Positions 10,065 to 25,316 of a stretch of 64,000 bases of DNA are shown here, piece after piece. The stretch is from Rhizoclosmatium globosum (lineage: Eukaryota; Chytridiomycota; Chytridiomycetes; Chytridiales; Chytriomycetaceae): positions 1-64,000 of the forward strand of contig MCGO01000067.1 of the NCBI GenBank assembly GCA_002104985.1, in the 5' to 3' direction. The first letter of the stretch is position 1. Each line of letters begins with the position of its first letter. The notes under the pieces were generated by a model. The model was given only the letters and a program-made list of their open reading frames with translations, made no database searches and was not told where the DNA came from. The translations under genes were made by a program, and so were the position numbers.

Positions 10065-11433
10065 ATGTCCTCCGCTGCCGCCCGCTCCAAGCTTGGCGTA
10101 ATCGATACCGGCGACGTATGTCCCGTCTGCAAGAGTGATCGATATATGAAGCCAGACCTCAAGCTACTCGTATCCCTATGCTACCACAAAATGTGAGGCT
10201 CAACTCACCTTTCTCACCCTCTCCTCCACTAACAATGATAACAACACAGGTGTGAGAGCTGTATCAATAGACTCTTCCTTGCTGGAGCCGCTCCCTGTCC
10301 CTTCTGCAAGACGTCGCTGCGAAAGTCTAACTTTGTCACACAGACGTTTGAGGACCTTCGCGTTGAGAAGGAAGTGCATTACCGAAAGAAGGTCGGGAAA
10401 TTGTGAGTATTTTGATTTGGCGTATCATGGGCGTGAGTTGAGGACTTGTAGCCGTTTTGGTTAGAAAGAGTGAGGAGAATATATGAGACCGAAGAGACTA
10501 GAACGACAAGCGATATCACAAGTGTATGGAAATATAACCCTTGGTTGTAATGATGGTGATTGGTGAATCACTCAGCCACACTAATTACACATCTACAGCT
10601 TCAACAAACGTTTGGAAGACTTCAACTACGATCAACGCAAATTCGACGACTATTTGGAGGAAGTCGAGGATATCATGTTCAACCTAATCAACGATGTCGA
10701 TGTGCAAGCAACAAATGAACGCGTCGAAAAGTTTCGACAAGAGAATAAGGATTTGATTGCAGCTAACTTGAATCGTCAAGTGAGTGTTTAAGTGACATTG
10801 ATGAATAGGCTGACGACTTTTGTAGGCAAATGAAGACCGAGCAATCTCAAACCGCTTGAAACGAGAGCGCGAAGAAAAGCGCATTCGTCGTGAAGCACTC
10901 GTCCTCCATGAAGTACAAGAGCTTCGTGCCAAAGAACTTGAGAAGCAAGCCATGATTGATGAATTGGTATTTCTGTCCCATATTCAATTCAACACCGTAT
11001 TAACAGCTCAATAAAGGCATCAAGTGACAAACCACCTGAAGAAATCATCCAAGCCTACAAAAAACGACACCTTCTCACATCCCAATCCTCCAAATCTGCA
11101 TCAACACTCGAAACAATCTTCCGTGAGGCAGAATACAACCTTGCCTGGGAAGACGACCCGGACCTCATTCTCGACGTCGCAGAAGCAGAAGAATTTGATG
11201 CTTTTGATCATGAATACGTGGATCCGTTGGAAGGATTTGCATTGGCGACAAGTGGATATATGGATCCATGGACGAGAGAAGTTGCTGCGGATCCTGCGGC
11301 GAGGGCGGCTGGGTTTTTGAAGGAGTGGAGCTTCTTGAGAGCGATTCAGAGCTCGTTTTATGGAGTTTTGGAAGGAGTTCAGGGGAATCAGGAAGATGGG
11401 GAAGGGAATGGAGGAGCTGTTCAGACAGTTTGA
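10065..11433 (+). CDS. TFB3: TFIIH/CAK assembly subunit MAT1 (Tfb3), RING finger
   Basis: Subunit that stabilises the CDK7-cyclin H kinase and anchors it to TFIIH for transcription and repair. Five exons give 339 residues: 10065-10192, 10250-10402, 10599-10779, 10826-10966 and 11017-11433; all introns are GT-AG and the total length is in frame. The C3HC4 RING spans residues about 19-65 ([34 protein letters not shown]). The typical MAT1 segment [13 protein letters not shown] and the central block [19 protein letters not shown] with FNLINDVDV follow. Then comes a charged coiled coil ([15 protein letters not shown]). The length is slightly above the usual 309-320. The 126-base duplicate of the KDM4 tail lies just upstream and may contain its promoter. 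Confidence 0.93.
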
Positions 11434-11635
11434 GAATAAACCATCTCAACCCGTCTTTAAAATCACAAATTCGTTATACAACTGGCAGGACAGTGATAGA
11501 AACTTGTTTGTGAAACCAAAACCGTTCGTATAACTAATGAAAATCATTGTATCAAATTCAAGACAATAAAAAACAAATATGAGGAGCTAAAGATCTGATA
11601 TTGAGGAGAATGGTCTTCGGGGCACCAGTAAACTG

Positions 11636-12265
11636 CTATTGCGAGCCAAGGTAGCTTGTGAAGTCTTCAGCGAAATAACTTCCGGAGATGTTGACGCATT
11701 TTCCAACACGGGACTTCCTTTTGAATGCTGAGGCAAAGAGAGCCAGGACGGCCACACAAATAAGGAGGAAAGAAAAGGAAAGGCTGATGCTAAGTTATTT
11801 TGGTAAGTGGAAACCGTAGGAGGAAAAATATGACCCCTCACCATCAACTGCAAATAGTGGATGGTTACGATCATTTACTGCGTATCCAGTTTGTAGAGGG
11901 ACCTCTGTGAGGAGTAATCCGGAGTTAAGAGCGTCGCCATGTTTGCTTGTGTATATGTGAAGGCAAGCTGCTGTTACAGAATCTAGAAGCGGAGACAGTT
12001 CAGCTTTCAACATCTTCTTAAGATCATAAATGTCTCCGCAGCCATTGGTAGGAACTCTTGCGGGTTGGTAATGCTCAAACTTTACCCAGAGGAAGGTGGG
12101 TGGAGAGGTATTCGTCATTTCCAAAACAAAAGAAGGGGATAATGTTGAAACATATCTTGTTCCGATGCGCCGTAATCGATGACATTGAGTCTTTATAGTA
12201 TAGAGGCTCATTGTTACTATCATTAGATCACAAAGGTAGAAGATCAAAGCTATGACCTTTGTCAC
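11636..12265 (-). CDS. small putative membrane protein, family not recognised
   Basis: Minus-strand gene with a hydrophobic N-terminus (MTKVIALIFYLCDLMIVTM), a compact soluble part and, after one intron (about 11833-11790), a clear membrane helix (SFSFLLICVAVLALFASAF) followed by basic KRKSR and a short tail ending at 11636. The soluble part (FLWVKFEHYQPAR, DIYDLKKMLKAELSPLL, LLLTEVPLQTGY) has the spacing of a ubiquitin-like beta-grasp module as found in the header of Crinkler-type proteins, but similarity is weak and this is inference only. The donor (GTCATA) is non-typical; a second possible donor gives a different, less hydrophobic C-terminus. Start choice is tentative. Confidence 0.4.
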
Positions 12266-12380
12266 GTCATGCTAACATTCACCAAATATTCCAAACAAGG
12301 TGGATTAGGCTACGAATCACGCATCAACAGTAACAGCTTTATTTAGCAAACATAAATACCAAATTTGAACAAAACCCCTT

Positions 12381-15312
<2,932 letters not shown>

Positions 15313-15423
15313 AGTAAAGATAGTTGTATTTCACCCAAACAAACAAATAATGTAACTAATGTATACCACTCGGAATGGTCCGCACGTTTCTTCCCAATGC
15401 TGACGCCGAAAATAGTGTGCGCA

Positions 15424-18400
15424 TCATTCCCGGAGTTCGTTGCACAGGTCCACGCCCAACAGCTCCTCCATTGATCCCATTGCACGGACTGCACTCTGAA
15501 TTGATTCAGCCTTTTCCTCAATGGCGAGAACAGCTCAAAACCACTTTCTTGTTCAAGTTGCTAATGGTCGAAATTAACTCTAACCTGAATGAACAAAGCA
15601 CATACCTCTCCTGTGTGCAACAGGCTGCTGACTGCAGGCATAAACACTTGGTTGTAAAATTTGGAGATATCGGCTAGTTCAGCGTTATCATCACTGAGTC
15701 GGATCAACAACATCGTCTTGTTTCTCATTCAGTTTCAGATTTATGCCGATAAAAAAAACGCACCTCTTTCTCAGCCTGCGGCTGTAAGTCGTAATATTGC
15801 ACCAACTGCCTCAATTTGATTGGAATCTTGGCCAACCTCAAACCCGCAAACACACATGAGATCATGACCACATCAGCATTTCTTTTTCGGAGAAGCTTCT
15901 CTTGATTTTCTTTGTTCAAAACCGACTCAATGAGTTTGGTTACCTAGTTCGAGGTTTAAATTTAGTAAAGTTCATCACCAAAATAACACTCACCCGATGC
16001 TGTATAATATCGCTGACGTTTCCAATTCTGTTGCAAAGATCAATCGCTCGATCCGTCAATAGTTTGGTCAATGAACTCAGCATACTCTATATGAAATGAA
16101 ATCAGCGAATTACAATATCGCCTGGCTATATCAGTCCTAACCTGGATTCCTTTGATTGGATCTGTGTTGGAGTCTGACCCCGTAATCGATTGAAATTTGT
16201 TTGTGGGGTCCAACAAAACAGTATATAGTTTGAATAGCTCTGTCATATGATTGTCTGGCATTGGTTGTCTGGACACCGCGTAGTTGAAGATATGATAGAT
16301 GCGGTCGCTCTGCCAGATGTATGATTCTAAAATACGCTCGCGTAACTCAACGAAACGTTTTACAAGAATGATTGAGAACTGTGGGGCTGTTTAACTTCAC
16401 TTCACCTCACATGCTCGAACTTACCCAAAGTTGATTCCTTTGTAGAAGATCCACGACCATGTATAGTTCAATAAACTGGATGCTGTTGATTTGAATCGCC
16501 ATATCCCATGTGTCTAAATTCATCTGCAAAACTCTGTTCAGAAACTCATTGGCGTCAATCATCAAACTTACCTCATGTGTAAACGGATCACTTCATAAGC
16601 ACAAAACAAAAGACAATAATGAAACTGTGCGTCCCGCATCAAAGCTTGCCTCTTTTCAAAGATATTAGATAAAGCTGTGAGGGAGAAGGGCACTCACACT
16701 TTCACGCCTCACATCAGCCTTCGGTGGAATAAACGTCTCCAGGAACTGAACATACAGAGGGAAAATCAAATCCCACGCTTTCGACGCAGCGGACATATCG
16801 ACTTCAATTGACGCACAAACTCCTTAGCCCGATTCGATGCGTTCGCGCATTTGTTCCAGCAATTGAAGATTTGAGTCAAGAGCAATGCTGAGTACACTCT
16901 TAATTTTCATGTCACATTGGTCCGTAGAAGTTGAGGAGAAGGCTTGTTCAAGCTTCGCACGGAATTCGGATTGACTCAGGTGGGCATGTTCGTGAGCTCC
17001 ATTTGCATGTTCTGACGGCGGATCTTGCGGTGATGGGAGTTGTGAGCATTTGACGCTGAACGTAGGTTAGTTATGAAATCCTGAGCAGGAAGTATACTCA
17101 CGGGACATGAACTTGTGATAACAAAGACAGTTTTCATAAGATTTCTTGTAGGTGGGGCTGGCGCGGATAGATCGCTTTGTTCAACGGGACGATGTCGTTT
17201 TCTTGGGGTAGCTGAAGTTCGATTAGCAACAAGTAATGACATGAAAAGGGCTCACCAAAAACGCGTAGGGCAGGAAGCAAAAGTCTGTAATCAAACTCGA
17301 GTTTTCCGTCTTGATGAAGTGTTTCATAGTGCTCATCTGTTTTTGACAACAACGCATCGAGGTCTCCCTTCTCCCCGGTGCTCAACACTGGTCCGTAACA
17401 AGTAAATTTAAATGCGGCCAATTTCGTTGTTTCCCCGCTCTTTTTGAAGAACGGAGAGGTTGCGAGGCTCTCGAACAAGTTGTCGGCAAAAAATGTCTCG
17501 TCAAGGTTGAAGGACGGGTTTAGATGGAGTAAATATCCACTGAGAATATGGAGAACATTTCCAGATTCATCAAGAACCCAATCTATATCTTGAAATTGGC
17601 CAGACGATCCACAAAACGCAGCCACTACGTAGATGACAATAAATTTAGCGTTAAGTTTGATTGGCTTTGATTATACAACTTACTGCATTTTATAGTCCTG
17701 CGATGGTAAGAAGCGATATGAAAGCTCCCGAAATACACAATTGCACAAGCAGTCGCCGTTATGTCTTGAATATCGCTTCCAGAAAGAGAATCTAAAATGA
17801 ATTAATAATCAGTAAACCCTCAAAAGCATTTCTTCATCACTAACATAAGAGAATGAACAACAACCAGCAATATCTTGTAAAGGCTCTTTTGAAACCTTCC
17901 TCAGACGGGTTCACCAACACGTCAATAAACTTTTCCATGCTTTCGTACACTCCCACGAGAATCATTCGTTTCTCGCACACATTTTTGGCGGATTGTACAG
18001 TCTGTTGTAATTTTTCCTGTAGAGTCGAGTCCGAAACTTCCACGATCAGCGCTGACCGCTGCACAAACTCAACTAATTGGCTGTACACGAGTTTGATAAG
18101 TGCAATATTGTCCTTTGAATTCTGGCCACTGATGTAACACAGTGATTCAAATCGCATTCGGAATCTGGCGTCCTCCACCGTTTTCGGGTCCGACATGTAT
18201 TGCAGAAACCAAAGGAGGTAAGTGGCCGCAGATCGAAAATCAAGAGCATCGAGTTCTTGTGTGGGGAACTTTTGTAGAATCAAGGCTCCGTTTGATTTGT
18301 GTTCGGCAACGATATTCTCAGGTAGCTGCAGCTGAGACAAAAAGTTGACGAATTCATTGTTGATGTAGTCGAGTGCAGTTTGCGGTCCGCAGGAACACTT

Positions 18401-18632
18401 GGCGGGCAGCTGTATTCGCCACGTTTTGAGAAGGGTTCTGAATGACAGGATTACTTTTGCAGACTGTCGTAAAGGCTGAGGATTCGCTTGGAATGGGAGG
18501 TTGACATGGGGCAGTTGTGGGGTTTGGTGCATGACGTTTGTTTGGTTGACAGCTATCCAACATCGAGTTGTTAGGTGAAATATCCTCCATGTCATCCTCG
18601 GATCTTGCTCTCTTCTTGCTTGTCTTCTCCAT
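15424..18632 (-). CDS. retinoblastoma-family pocket protein (RB-like)
   Basis: Nuclear repressor that binds E2F/DP to hold back G1/S genes. The start (18632) follows with a basic KKRARSEDD segment. The N-terminal RB domain is seen in FKRAFTRYCWLLFI and downstream helices. Pocket A matches RB in pattern: LYVQFLETFIPP, AQFHYCLLFCAYEVIRLHM, INSIQFIELYMVVDLL, LRERILESYIW. Pocket B follows: IARRYCNSLISF, IESVLNKENQEKLLRKRNAD, VVMISCVFAGLRLAKIPIK, LADISKFYNQVFMPAV, ending LGVDLCNELRE at 15424. A Pro/basic linker (TPRKRHRPVEQSD) lies between N-domain and pocket A, near possible CDK sites. A stop at 16824 and two nearby frame changes (16790-16840) split the gene into two open pieces; continuity of domain order argues for one gene with small errors. 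It lies directly upstream of MCM5, itself a classic E2F target. Confidence 0.78.
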
Positions 18633-18831
18633 TTCCCAGTCGGTGATTCTGAAGCGAATACAGTGGCTGAAGTTGGATGATGGTTTTGGGGCTTCTTTGG
18701 ATTGATTCTGACAAACTGAATTCACTTTTCGCGTTCCAAACTGCCAAATTAATACTCTTTATTGGACTATTGCTGGAACATTTCGTAATACAGCCTTACT
18801 GTGAGATTTTGCTTCTTTCTTGCAAATCAGA

Positions 18832-20690
18832 ATGGACGTCGTTGCTCGAACAGGAAAGGGTGAGCCGCCTAACCCCCTTTGAGGAGCTAAACTAACTCAA
18901 GCCACAATAAGGTGTCATCGTGTATGGACGATCTGGAGTTGGAAAGACAAGACTGCTCTCGATCCTACGTGTGTACTTGGCAATTCAACTGACTGGATGT
19001 TAACTCGATCCAAAAGGAAACACGACCCAAGATTTAGTGACTGTGATTGACTGCGAGAGAGTTTCAACCCGCGAATTAGACGGTGGGTCGCAGTTGGATT
19101 GCTTCTAATGCTGATGAAGAGACTTGAAAGACTTGGCGTCTTGGACCATCGACACTGCTCCGTCAGCTTCTAAGCGTCTATTATTGCTTGATAATGCGGA
19201 CGTTCTACTGTCCAAAGGCTCAAAACTCTCCTCGTTGAAAGGTGCGGCGAAACTTTCAAACAACTCTGATTCAATCCACAGAGATTCTTATTGCAATACT
19301 CGACTCTTCTGATGGATCTTCTTCGAATCCGTCTGTTTTCATGGTTTTGGGTTTGTCATCCATTATACCTGTACGTTTCCTGAAGTCCTTCAACAGCTTG
19401 CTCTCTGAGCCCAAAACATATTGACTCAGACTTCATACGAAGCGGACGCATAAATAATTTTCTTTCTTTGGAAACGAAGAATGGGTCCGAGAGACTGTCG
19501 ATTCTGGAAGCTATTCTGGGAGGTATGTGAAAACAGTTGGAGCAGCACATCAGCTGAATGACATGCATCAGAAATGAACATTCCATTAAGCAACTATGAT
19601 TTTCTCGAGAAATTCTGCGATACTGCGCATGGAATGGTTGGGGCAGATATGAAGCATATTGTGGATTCACTGCTTGTCACGAAAGAAAAGGTGCAGGTCG
19701 TCCATTTTACTACACTCATTATAAACACTTGTACAGCCAGAAGACTGGACATTGGAAGATTTTGAAGCCGAAAAGAAGGATTCCACTGTTCGAATGAAGC
19801 CTGTGAGTATTACCCTCTTTCACGAAAAATCTCAACCTGAATATTCTCGTAGATTAAACCTCCCCGAGCATTTGATGACTTCTATGGTATGGATGAAATC
19901 CAGAAACGCGTAAAAGTAAGAGGCCGTTTGAATTGTAATCAACTTATAACCCCGATTAGACCATCATTCTAGATCCTTGGAAACAGACTCTTTCCAGCAA
20001 AACTCAAATATCTATAGCGCCGAAAGGTGTTCTTATATATGGGCCTTCAGGAGTGGGAAAAACGCAGTTTGGAATGGCGATTGCCCAAGAAATTGGATTT
20101 AACCAAGTTATCGTAAATGTATGGTGGCATAGTATTCAGTTCGACTGTTGAATATGGTTTAACCCCTAGGGCTCCGAAATACGGTCTAAGATAATCGGCG
20201 AATCTGAAGCCAACATTCGACGAATCTTTGAAGAAGCTCGGCAAAAGTCTCCCTGTGTCCTTTTCATAGATCAATTAGATGCCGTTGTTCCTATTCGTGG
20301 AGCCGAGAACACATCGGAGAATTCGGGCAATCGTGTTGTAACATCGTTTCTGACAGGTGAGTCTACATTTGATTTTAAAACATATTAAACATAACTCTGT
20401 AGAAATGGACGGTATTCTTGCATCAACACAGGCTGCTTCCCATCTTATCATTATCGCGGTGACGAATCGTAAAGAATCTATCGATCCTGCGATTCTAAGA
20501 CCTGGACGTATCAACGAGTTTTTGTACATTCCAGCACCGGCAGAAAAGGTGAGAAACTATTATGATTATTTTATTTGGCTTATTCTTTTACAAAGGAACG
20601 CTCAGAGATCTTTCGTGGTATTTTGTATGGGATGCCCAAGTGGGTTTCGGCGCCAGCGCGTAAGTCAACGCCTGGCCTTGTGGTTACCTC
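18832..20690 (+). CDS. two-domain AAA+ ATPase with degenerate Walker B, truncated C-terminus
   Basis: Type II AAA+ protein assembled from about ten exons. D1 has Walker A GRSGVGKT (near 18935) and LLLLDNADVLL in the Walker B place, lacking the glutamate; a later LSSIIP...RSGRINNFLSLET resembles the second region of homology. D2 starts PPRAFDDFYGMDEIQKRVK and has Walker A GPSGVGKT, GSEIRSKIIGESEANIR, Walker B LFIDQLDAVV (Gln in place of Glu) and an intact arginine-finger string TNRKESIDPAILRPGR. Domain order and spacing recall PEX1 or AFG2/SPATA5 proteins. The small C-terminal lid after ERSEIFRGILYGMPKW is missing: the frame reaches a stop near 20695 and the DNA beyond is repeat-bearing. The N-terminal substrate domain is also absent, or lies in 5' exons I could not find. 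It is divergent from the RB-like gene (200 bases). Confidence 0.7.
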
Positions 20691-21149
20691 ACCAGCATGA
20701 AACATCAGTAGACTTGTACACTTGAGACCTTGCGTAGCCTTTGGAACCATCTAGAGAGTTGCCTTGAACACCCCATTGGAAGGGGTTGGTGACCAGAGGT
20801 TGTTGGATCCCGGGTAATACCATGACCATAAGATGCGTTGGTCCAGTCCGATTGGTAAAAAAGTGCTTGAACTGGTTGGGTTGGCCGCAATGTTGAGCCG
20901 AAGGGGTTTTTTGGATGTTTTTGGTGTGTTCCTTCATTGAACAACGAGCTGAATTTATATTCATGTCCAAACAAGGGATTTTCAGGACTTTTTGCAAAAA
21001 ACAGAGGTGGGAAGGTCGTTTGCCCCCTGAAAATGACGCGAATTGTCAGAATTTTTATCGTGACTCATGTTTGACCCAAACCTGTCAGAACCCTTTGTTT
21101 ATTTTGTTTGTTATGACAAGAGATTTCCATTCCGGCACCGGCGTGCACT
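20691..21149. other. non-coding block after the AAA gene
   Basis: No gene is supported here. Open frames on both strands (for example 20689-20997 -, 20915-21307 +) overlap and have no family features. The block replaces the expected 3' end of the AAA gene and leads directly into repeat R1, so it may be part of an insertion. Confidence 0.4.
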
Positions 21150-21505
21150 GGGAAAAAAGACCCATGTGCAAGAAAATAGATATAAAAGAAACGCGTCCCC
21201 ACACCAACGTCAAGCCAAAAATCTCTCCTCAAAACATTCAAACCTTCCCCTTCCCCCCCCCCCCCCCAGGCAACATCAAAGTCGAGCGATGGAGCGAGTC
21301 TACATAGTGCGCTGAGCGATCGAGCGAGTTCTACGGTACGGTCGTGGGCCGAGTTTAACTCGGTGGGACGAATGGGTCTACGTTGCCTGTCCCAGTGATT
21401 CCCACGATTGATAAGACGTTTTTTGAGCTCCCCTGACCCTCGAGAGTTTTTAATGCCTCATAAAGCTTTTCTCTCAATAAAAAAGAATATAAAAGATCTA
21501 CTTGT
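21150..21505 (+). repeat. promoter/poly(A) module repeat R1
   Basis: Contains the TATA block TATAAAAGAAACGCGTCCCC (21180), then CCAAAAATCTCTCCTC, a C tract, a middle unrelated to the other copies (21280-21430), and the 3' block GAGAGTTTTTAATGCC with GCTTTTCTCTCAATAAAAAA, which carries an AATAAA poly(A) signal. The first possible ATG downstream of the TATA box gives only a few codons. It looks like a complete short Pol II transcription unit without a protein. Confidence 0.65.
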
Positions 21506-21856
21506 TTTCTCTTTGTTTGTTATCTTCGTCGTCTCCTTAATGTTCTCACTTAGTCAGTACAAGTTTTTCCAGTTCCCTTCTTCATCTTCAGTTTCGCCAT
21601 TTTTGTACCCAACAGCTTTCCTCAAAAAGGATAAAGGAGTGTTCCAACTTCAAAACAAAAATACCGAAGTGTCTTGCTCTCAAACCTCGAAACATTTGAT
21701 GTGGAGCCTGCTCTGACATTCACTTATCATTCTCACATGAGACTGTGTAATTATGCTCAAAGACAAGCTTGGCCGCTGGACGAAATGATTTGGGAATGAC
21801 CAACAAAGAAAATTCAGTATATTTGCAGATGTAGCTCAAACCCCGTACCTTCATCA

Positions 21857-24800
21857 TCAATTCCCAACCCCACTTTTAACCAAACGGTCCAACATATCCA
21901 CAACATCATCAACCCCAGCTAAATGCCACCTCGCGCTACTACTCTTACTTCCAACCGTGACACTAAACACCTTCCGTCCAGAAACATTCTGATACGCGTC
22001 CTGCAACGACTGTACAACAGACCGTATATTCAGCGCTCCAGCTGCGTCTGGTCCATCATTGACGGGAGACGGTGGAGTATCCAGTAAATGAACGTATTCA
22101 AACATGAATTCATCAGCGCGATCGTCCCCAATACACATGATGAAGTCAAACGTTACAGGTGTAGTCGAAAGTGAGAGTTTTCGAGCTGCGGAGGGAGGTG
22201 TTGGGATAGAGTCAGGACCCATGGATGGTTCTGGTGTTGAACTCCTGCTACTGCTGCTGCTACTACTGTTCACCATATCGGCTGTAACGGAGCTATTAAA
22301 TAGCGATCCTCCTTTCACTGGAATTACTGCTTGTCTCGTAGGCGGTGGTGGGTGAGGGAAAGAGCTTCGTTTGCTCAACTTTCCTTGATAATGGTGCTCA
22401 AGAATGCGGCGACAGATACGCCCTTTGTTCACGTTTCGGGGGCAAATTTCGATTTTCTTCTTTTTGGCGAGGATTGTGATTGGGTATTGGGAGCCAAGGG
22501 CGTTTTGGATGTGGTTCTGACATTCAAGAGCTTGCCAGGACCCAAAGCCACTGTCTGCACGGCCAAAATGCCAGATAATACTTATTTCATTTTGCTGGAT
22601 TGACGAGCCAGGTGTGCGACTGGGTGACATGTTAGAAAAGCAACATCTAAAACATTGAGACCATTACTTACTCAGTATAATACTCAAAGATGTCCACAAC
22701 TTGCTTCCTCCACGAAAGATCTTGATCCGTCAACATCGTATGCCATTTGTTTTGGTTTGCATATAGTACAAAGCACCCATTTTCAGCGCACAGTCCAACA
22801 TTCGGAATTCCAACAAACTGAATCAACTCTTTCCGCCCTCTTCCACTCATAACATAAACAAGATTCTGAGGGTCCGACGCCAATGCGCGTACTAATGCAA
22901 CGACTGACGCGTCCGTCTCAACAAATTCGTCCACTTGGTGGTCAGGAACATGATGTGAAATAGTTCCATCGTGATCCAGAAACTATGCACAAAAAACGTC
23001 AGACTAACCAAACAATAAAATAAACACTCACAAAAATCCTCTTTGTCGAAGCCTGATACGCCTTCACCACAACTCCAGTCTCCAACAACGGAATATGCGA
23101 TGTGTCCATCCTCTCCAACTCTTCATGAACTTTCGGAATCTCACTCACAAAGTGTTGAACCCAGCTCTGTGCCGTATGTGTAGAGACATAAGAATACATT
23201 TCTCGCCACCGATTTCCCTTTTCCTCATCACTCATCGTCAAGGCTTCGTATATCGCATCAGAGACTTCTTGCGTATCCCATGGGTTGACTCGCAACGCTG
23301 CACCTAAACTTGAGTATGTTCCGGCAAATTCACTGATGATGAGAGGGCTTTCTTTTCTTGTTGGCAAACGACGTATTCGTGAGATGTGAGATTCATTCCA
23401 TCACGAAGAGACGTAATTAGGCAGGCATCGGCAATCTACCAGATATTTAATTTTAAACTGTAATCAAGAACTTAACTTACAGATAATAAGGCAAGGTAGT
23501 GGCTGAAGGAAATATTCTGTTGGAGATACACAACAGGGAGATACTCGATTGTTCCAAATTTGGAATTAATACGCGACACAATCTCATTCACTTGGCTCTC
23601 GTTCTCGTTTTCTTCTGTTGTGGATAATGCGACTTGAATCAGCACCACCTTATTTAAACTTTAAGTTCAAGTATTCCAATTGTGAAACAGTACAATACCT
23701 TGCTTTGAAACTCTTTCCTCTCGCTCAAGAACAACTCAAATGCAAGCATCTTCTGTCTCACTCCCTTCACCAAATCATTTTTATCCCGACCAATCAACAC
23801 CTTCATCCCTTGATACTTTTCCCTCAACGCCACAATCATTTCATTCACTTCCAATCGATTTCTCTTGATATTCAATGCGTCCACGTTGATACCAATGGGG
23901 AAAATCCCGACTTTGACAGCCTTGTTTTCCAGTTGGATTCCACGGGGAGTTGAGTCGAGGGACAAGAGACGCGTGCAGGTCATGAGAAAATGTCGCAAAA
24001 ACGAATAAGTTTGGAAACCCACGAGATCAGCACCAAGAATGCCTTCAAGGATTTGTTTTCGGACTGAAAAGGTGTGGGGTTCAGAGATGACATAAAAGAC
24101 TTGATGACAAGCTCACCGTGAAGGCAGCGAAAGATTTCACTGGAAGGGAAAGGAATGTGAAGAAAGAATCCGATTGTAGCGTTCGGGATGGCTTGACGGA
24201 CCATTTGCGGAACAAGCATGAGATGATAGTCATTGACCCAGACTGCAAACGTATAACGTCAGTTTATCAGAAGAGATTAAACGATTGGTTAAGTTACCAA
24301 TGTCATTTGGTTGATGATTTGCGATAATAACTTCAGCAAACTTTCGATTGACGGCAACGTATTGCTTCCATGAACGCTCTTCAAACGCCTGGCCTTTCGG
24401 ATAATCTGGAAGCTGATAGTGGAATGGTCTCCAAAGTACCTGTTTAAGTCGTTGGTTATTGGATATTCTCATCCAAGATAACAACCAGTCCACGAAATTA
24501 GCTCGTTCCTCGCACAATACTCCGCAATATTGTCCATGTTTTCCCATTCCCTGCGCACGTGGATTTAATTTCAGCCAATGCCTCCTGAATCCATGATCCA
24601 ACTCCATTCACATCTCCGTCCCCTCCACTACACTAAGAAGATACAAGGCACCTGCTTGCAAAACTGGTTGTAGTGACCATCAATTTCATCGGCCGTTAAA
24701 AAGACGGGAAGGCAACAACGACCAGATTCCCAGATTGCACGAGAGACATGAACCTTTGTTGAGTTCGGCCAATGGTCCGTGGGATCGAGTGAGAGCGAGC

Positions 24801-25287
24801 CAATGTAGACACGGGAAGCAAGAAAGTGGGAGGGGGGGGTTGTGTGACAGACGGTGGGGGAAGGTTGGGATCGTTATTGGCGGCAAGAGACGCAGCAAGA
24901 GACTCCAAGCGAACGGATTCGACAGCATTTTGTAGCCTTAAAGAAAGAAAGAAAGAGAATGAGTACAGAAAGGTGTCGCATGTAAACAAACAACACACCC
25001 AATGTTCCCGAGCCCGACTGTTCAATAACCAGTGTTGCCGGTGTCGGACTCGTCTGTTCGAATGCGCTTGAGCCCGAAAGGCGCCGTGGTCGAAGCGAGT
25101 TTGCCAGGACCGGAAAGGTGCGCACCGTTTCGTTGTTTGCCGTGGCCGAGATTGCCGAGACTGCCGAGATTGCAGACGACGTGTCCGGCGACGATGCGGC
25201 CGGCGAGAGCAGCGGTGGTGGTGCGCCACTTGTCGATGCTGTCAGAGGAAGGAAGAGCGATACGACTAGGACGCGGGGTGCTTCCAT
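21857..25287 (-). CDS. trehalose-6-phosphate synthase with C-terminal phosphatase domain
   Basis: Makes trehalose-6-phosphate from UDP-glucose and glucose-6-phosphate; the C-terminal domain is the phosphatase type. The GT20 domain shows [36 protein letters not shown] and, near its end, [20 protein letters not shown]. The HAD-type phosphatase domain has [15 protein letters not shown] (catalytic aspartates kept), [10 protein letters not shown] and [13 protein letters not shown]. Both active-site sets look intact, so the protein may be bifunctional, though the TPP part has a long Ser/Pro-rich insert (about 22190-22360). The N-terminal extension is long and Ala/Ser/Pro-rich. About ten short introns interrupt the gene. 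The start at 25287 lies just 30 bases from the 3' end of repeat R2, which reads in the same direction. Stop is at 21857-21859. Confidence 0.88.
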
Positions 25288-25316
25288 GCGGTTTTGTGGA
25301 ACTCAGATGTAGATAA

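Noticed and set aside
16824..16826. Stop codon splitting 15.4-18.6 kb into two genes
   Set aside because: The N-terminal and pocket domains of an RB-family protein follow each other in order across it, and small frame changes are common in this window, so one gene is more likely.
24696..25312. Overlapping long open frames on both strands at the TPS 5' end
   Set aside because: They are GC-rich shadow frames of the Ala/Ser/Pro-rich N-terminus of the TPS gene.
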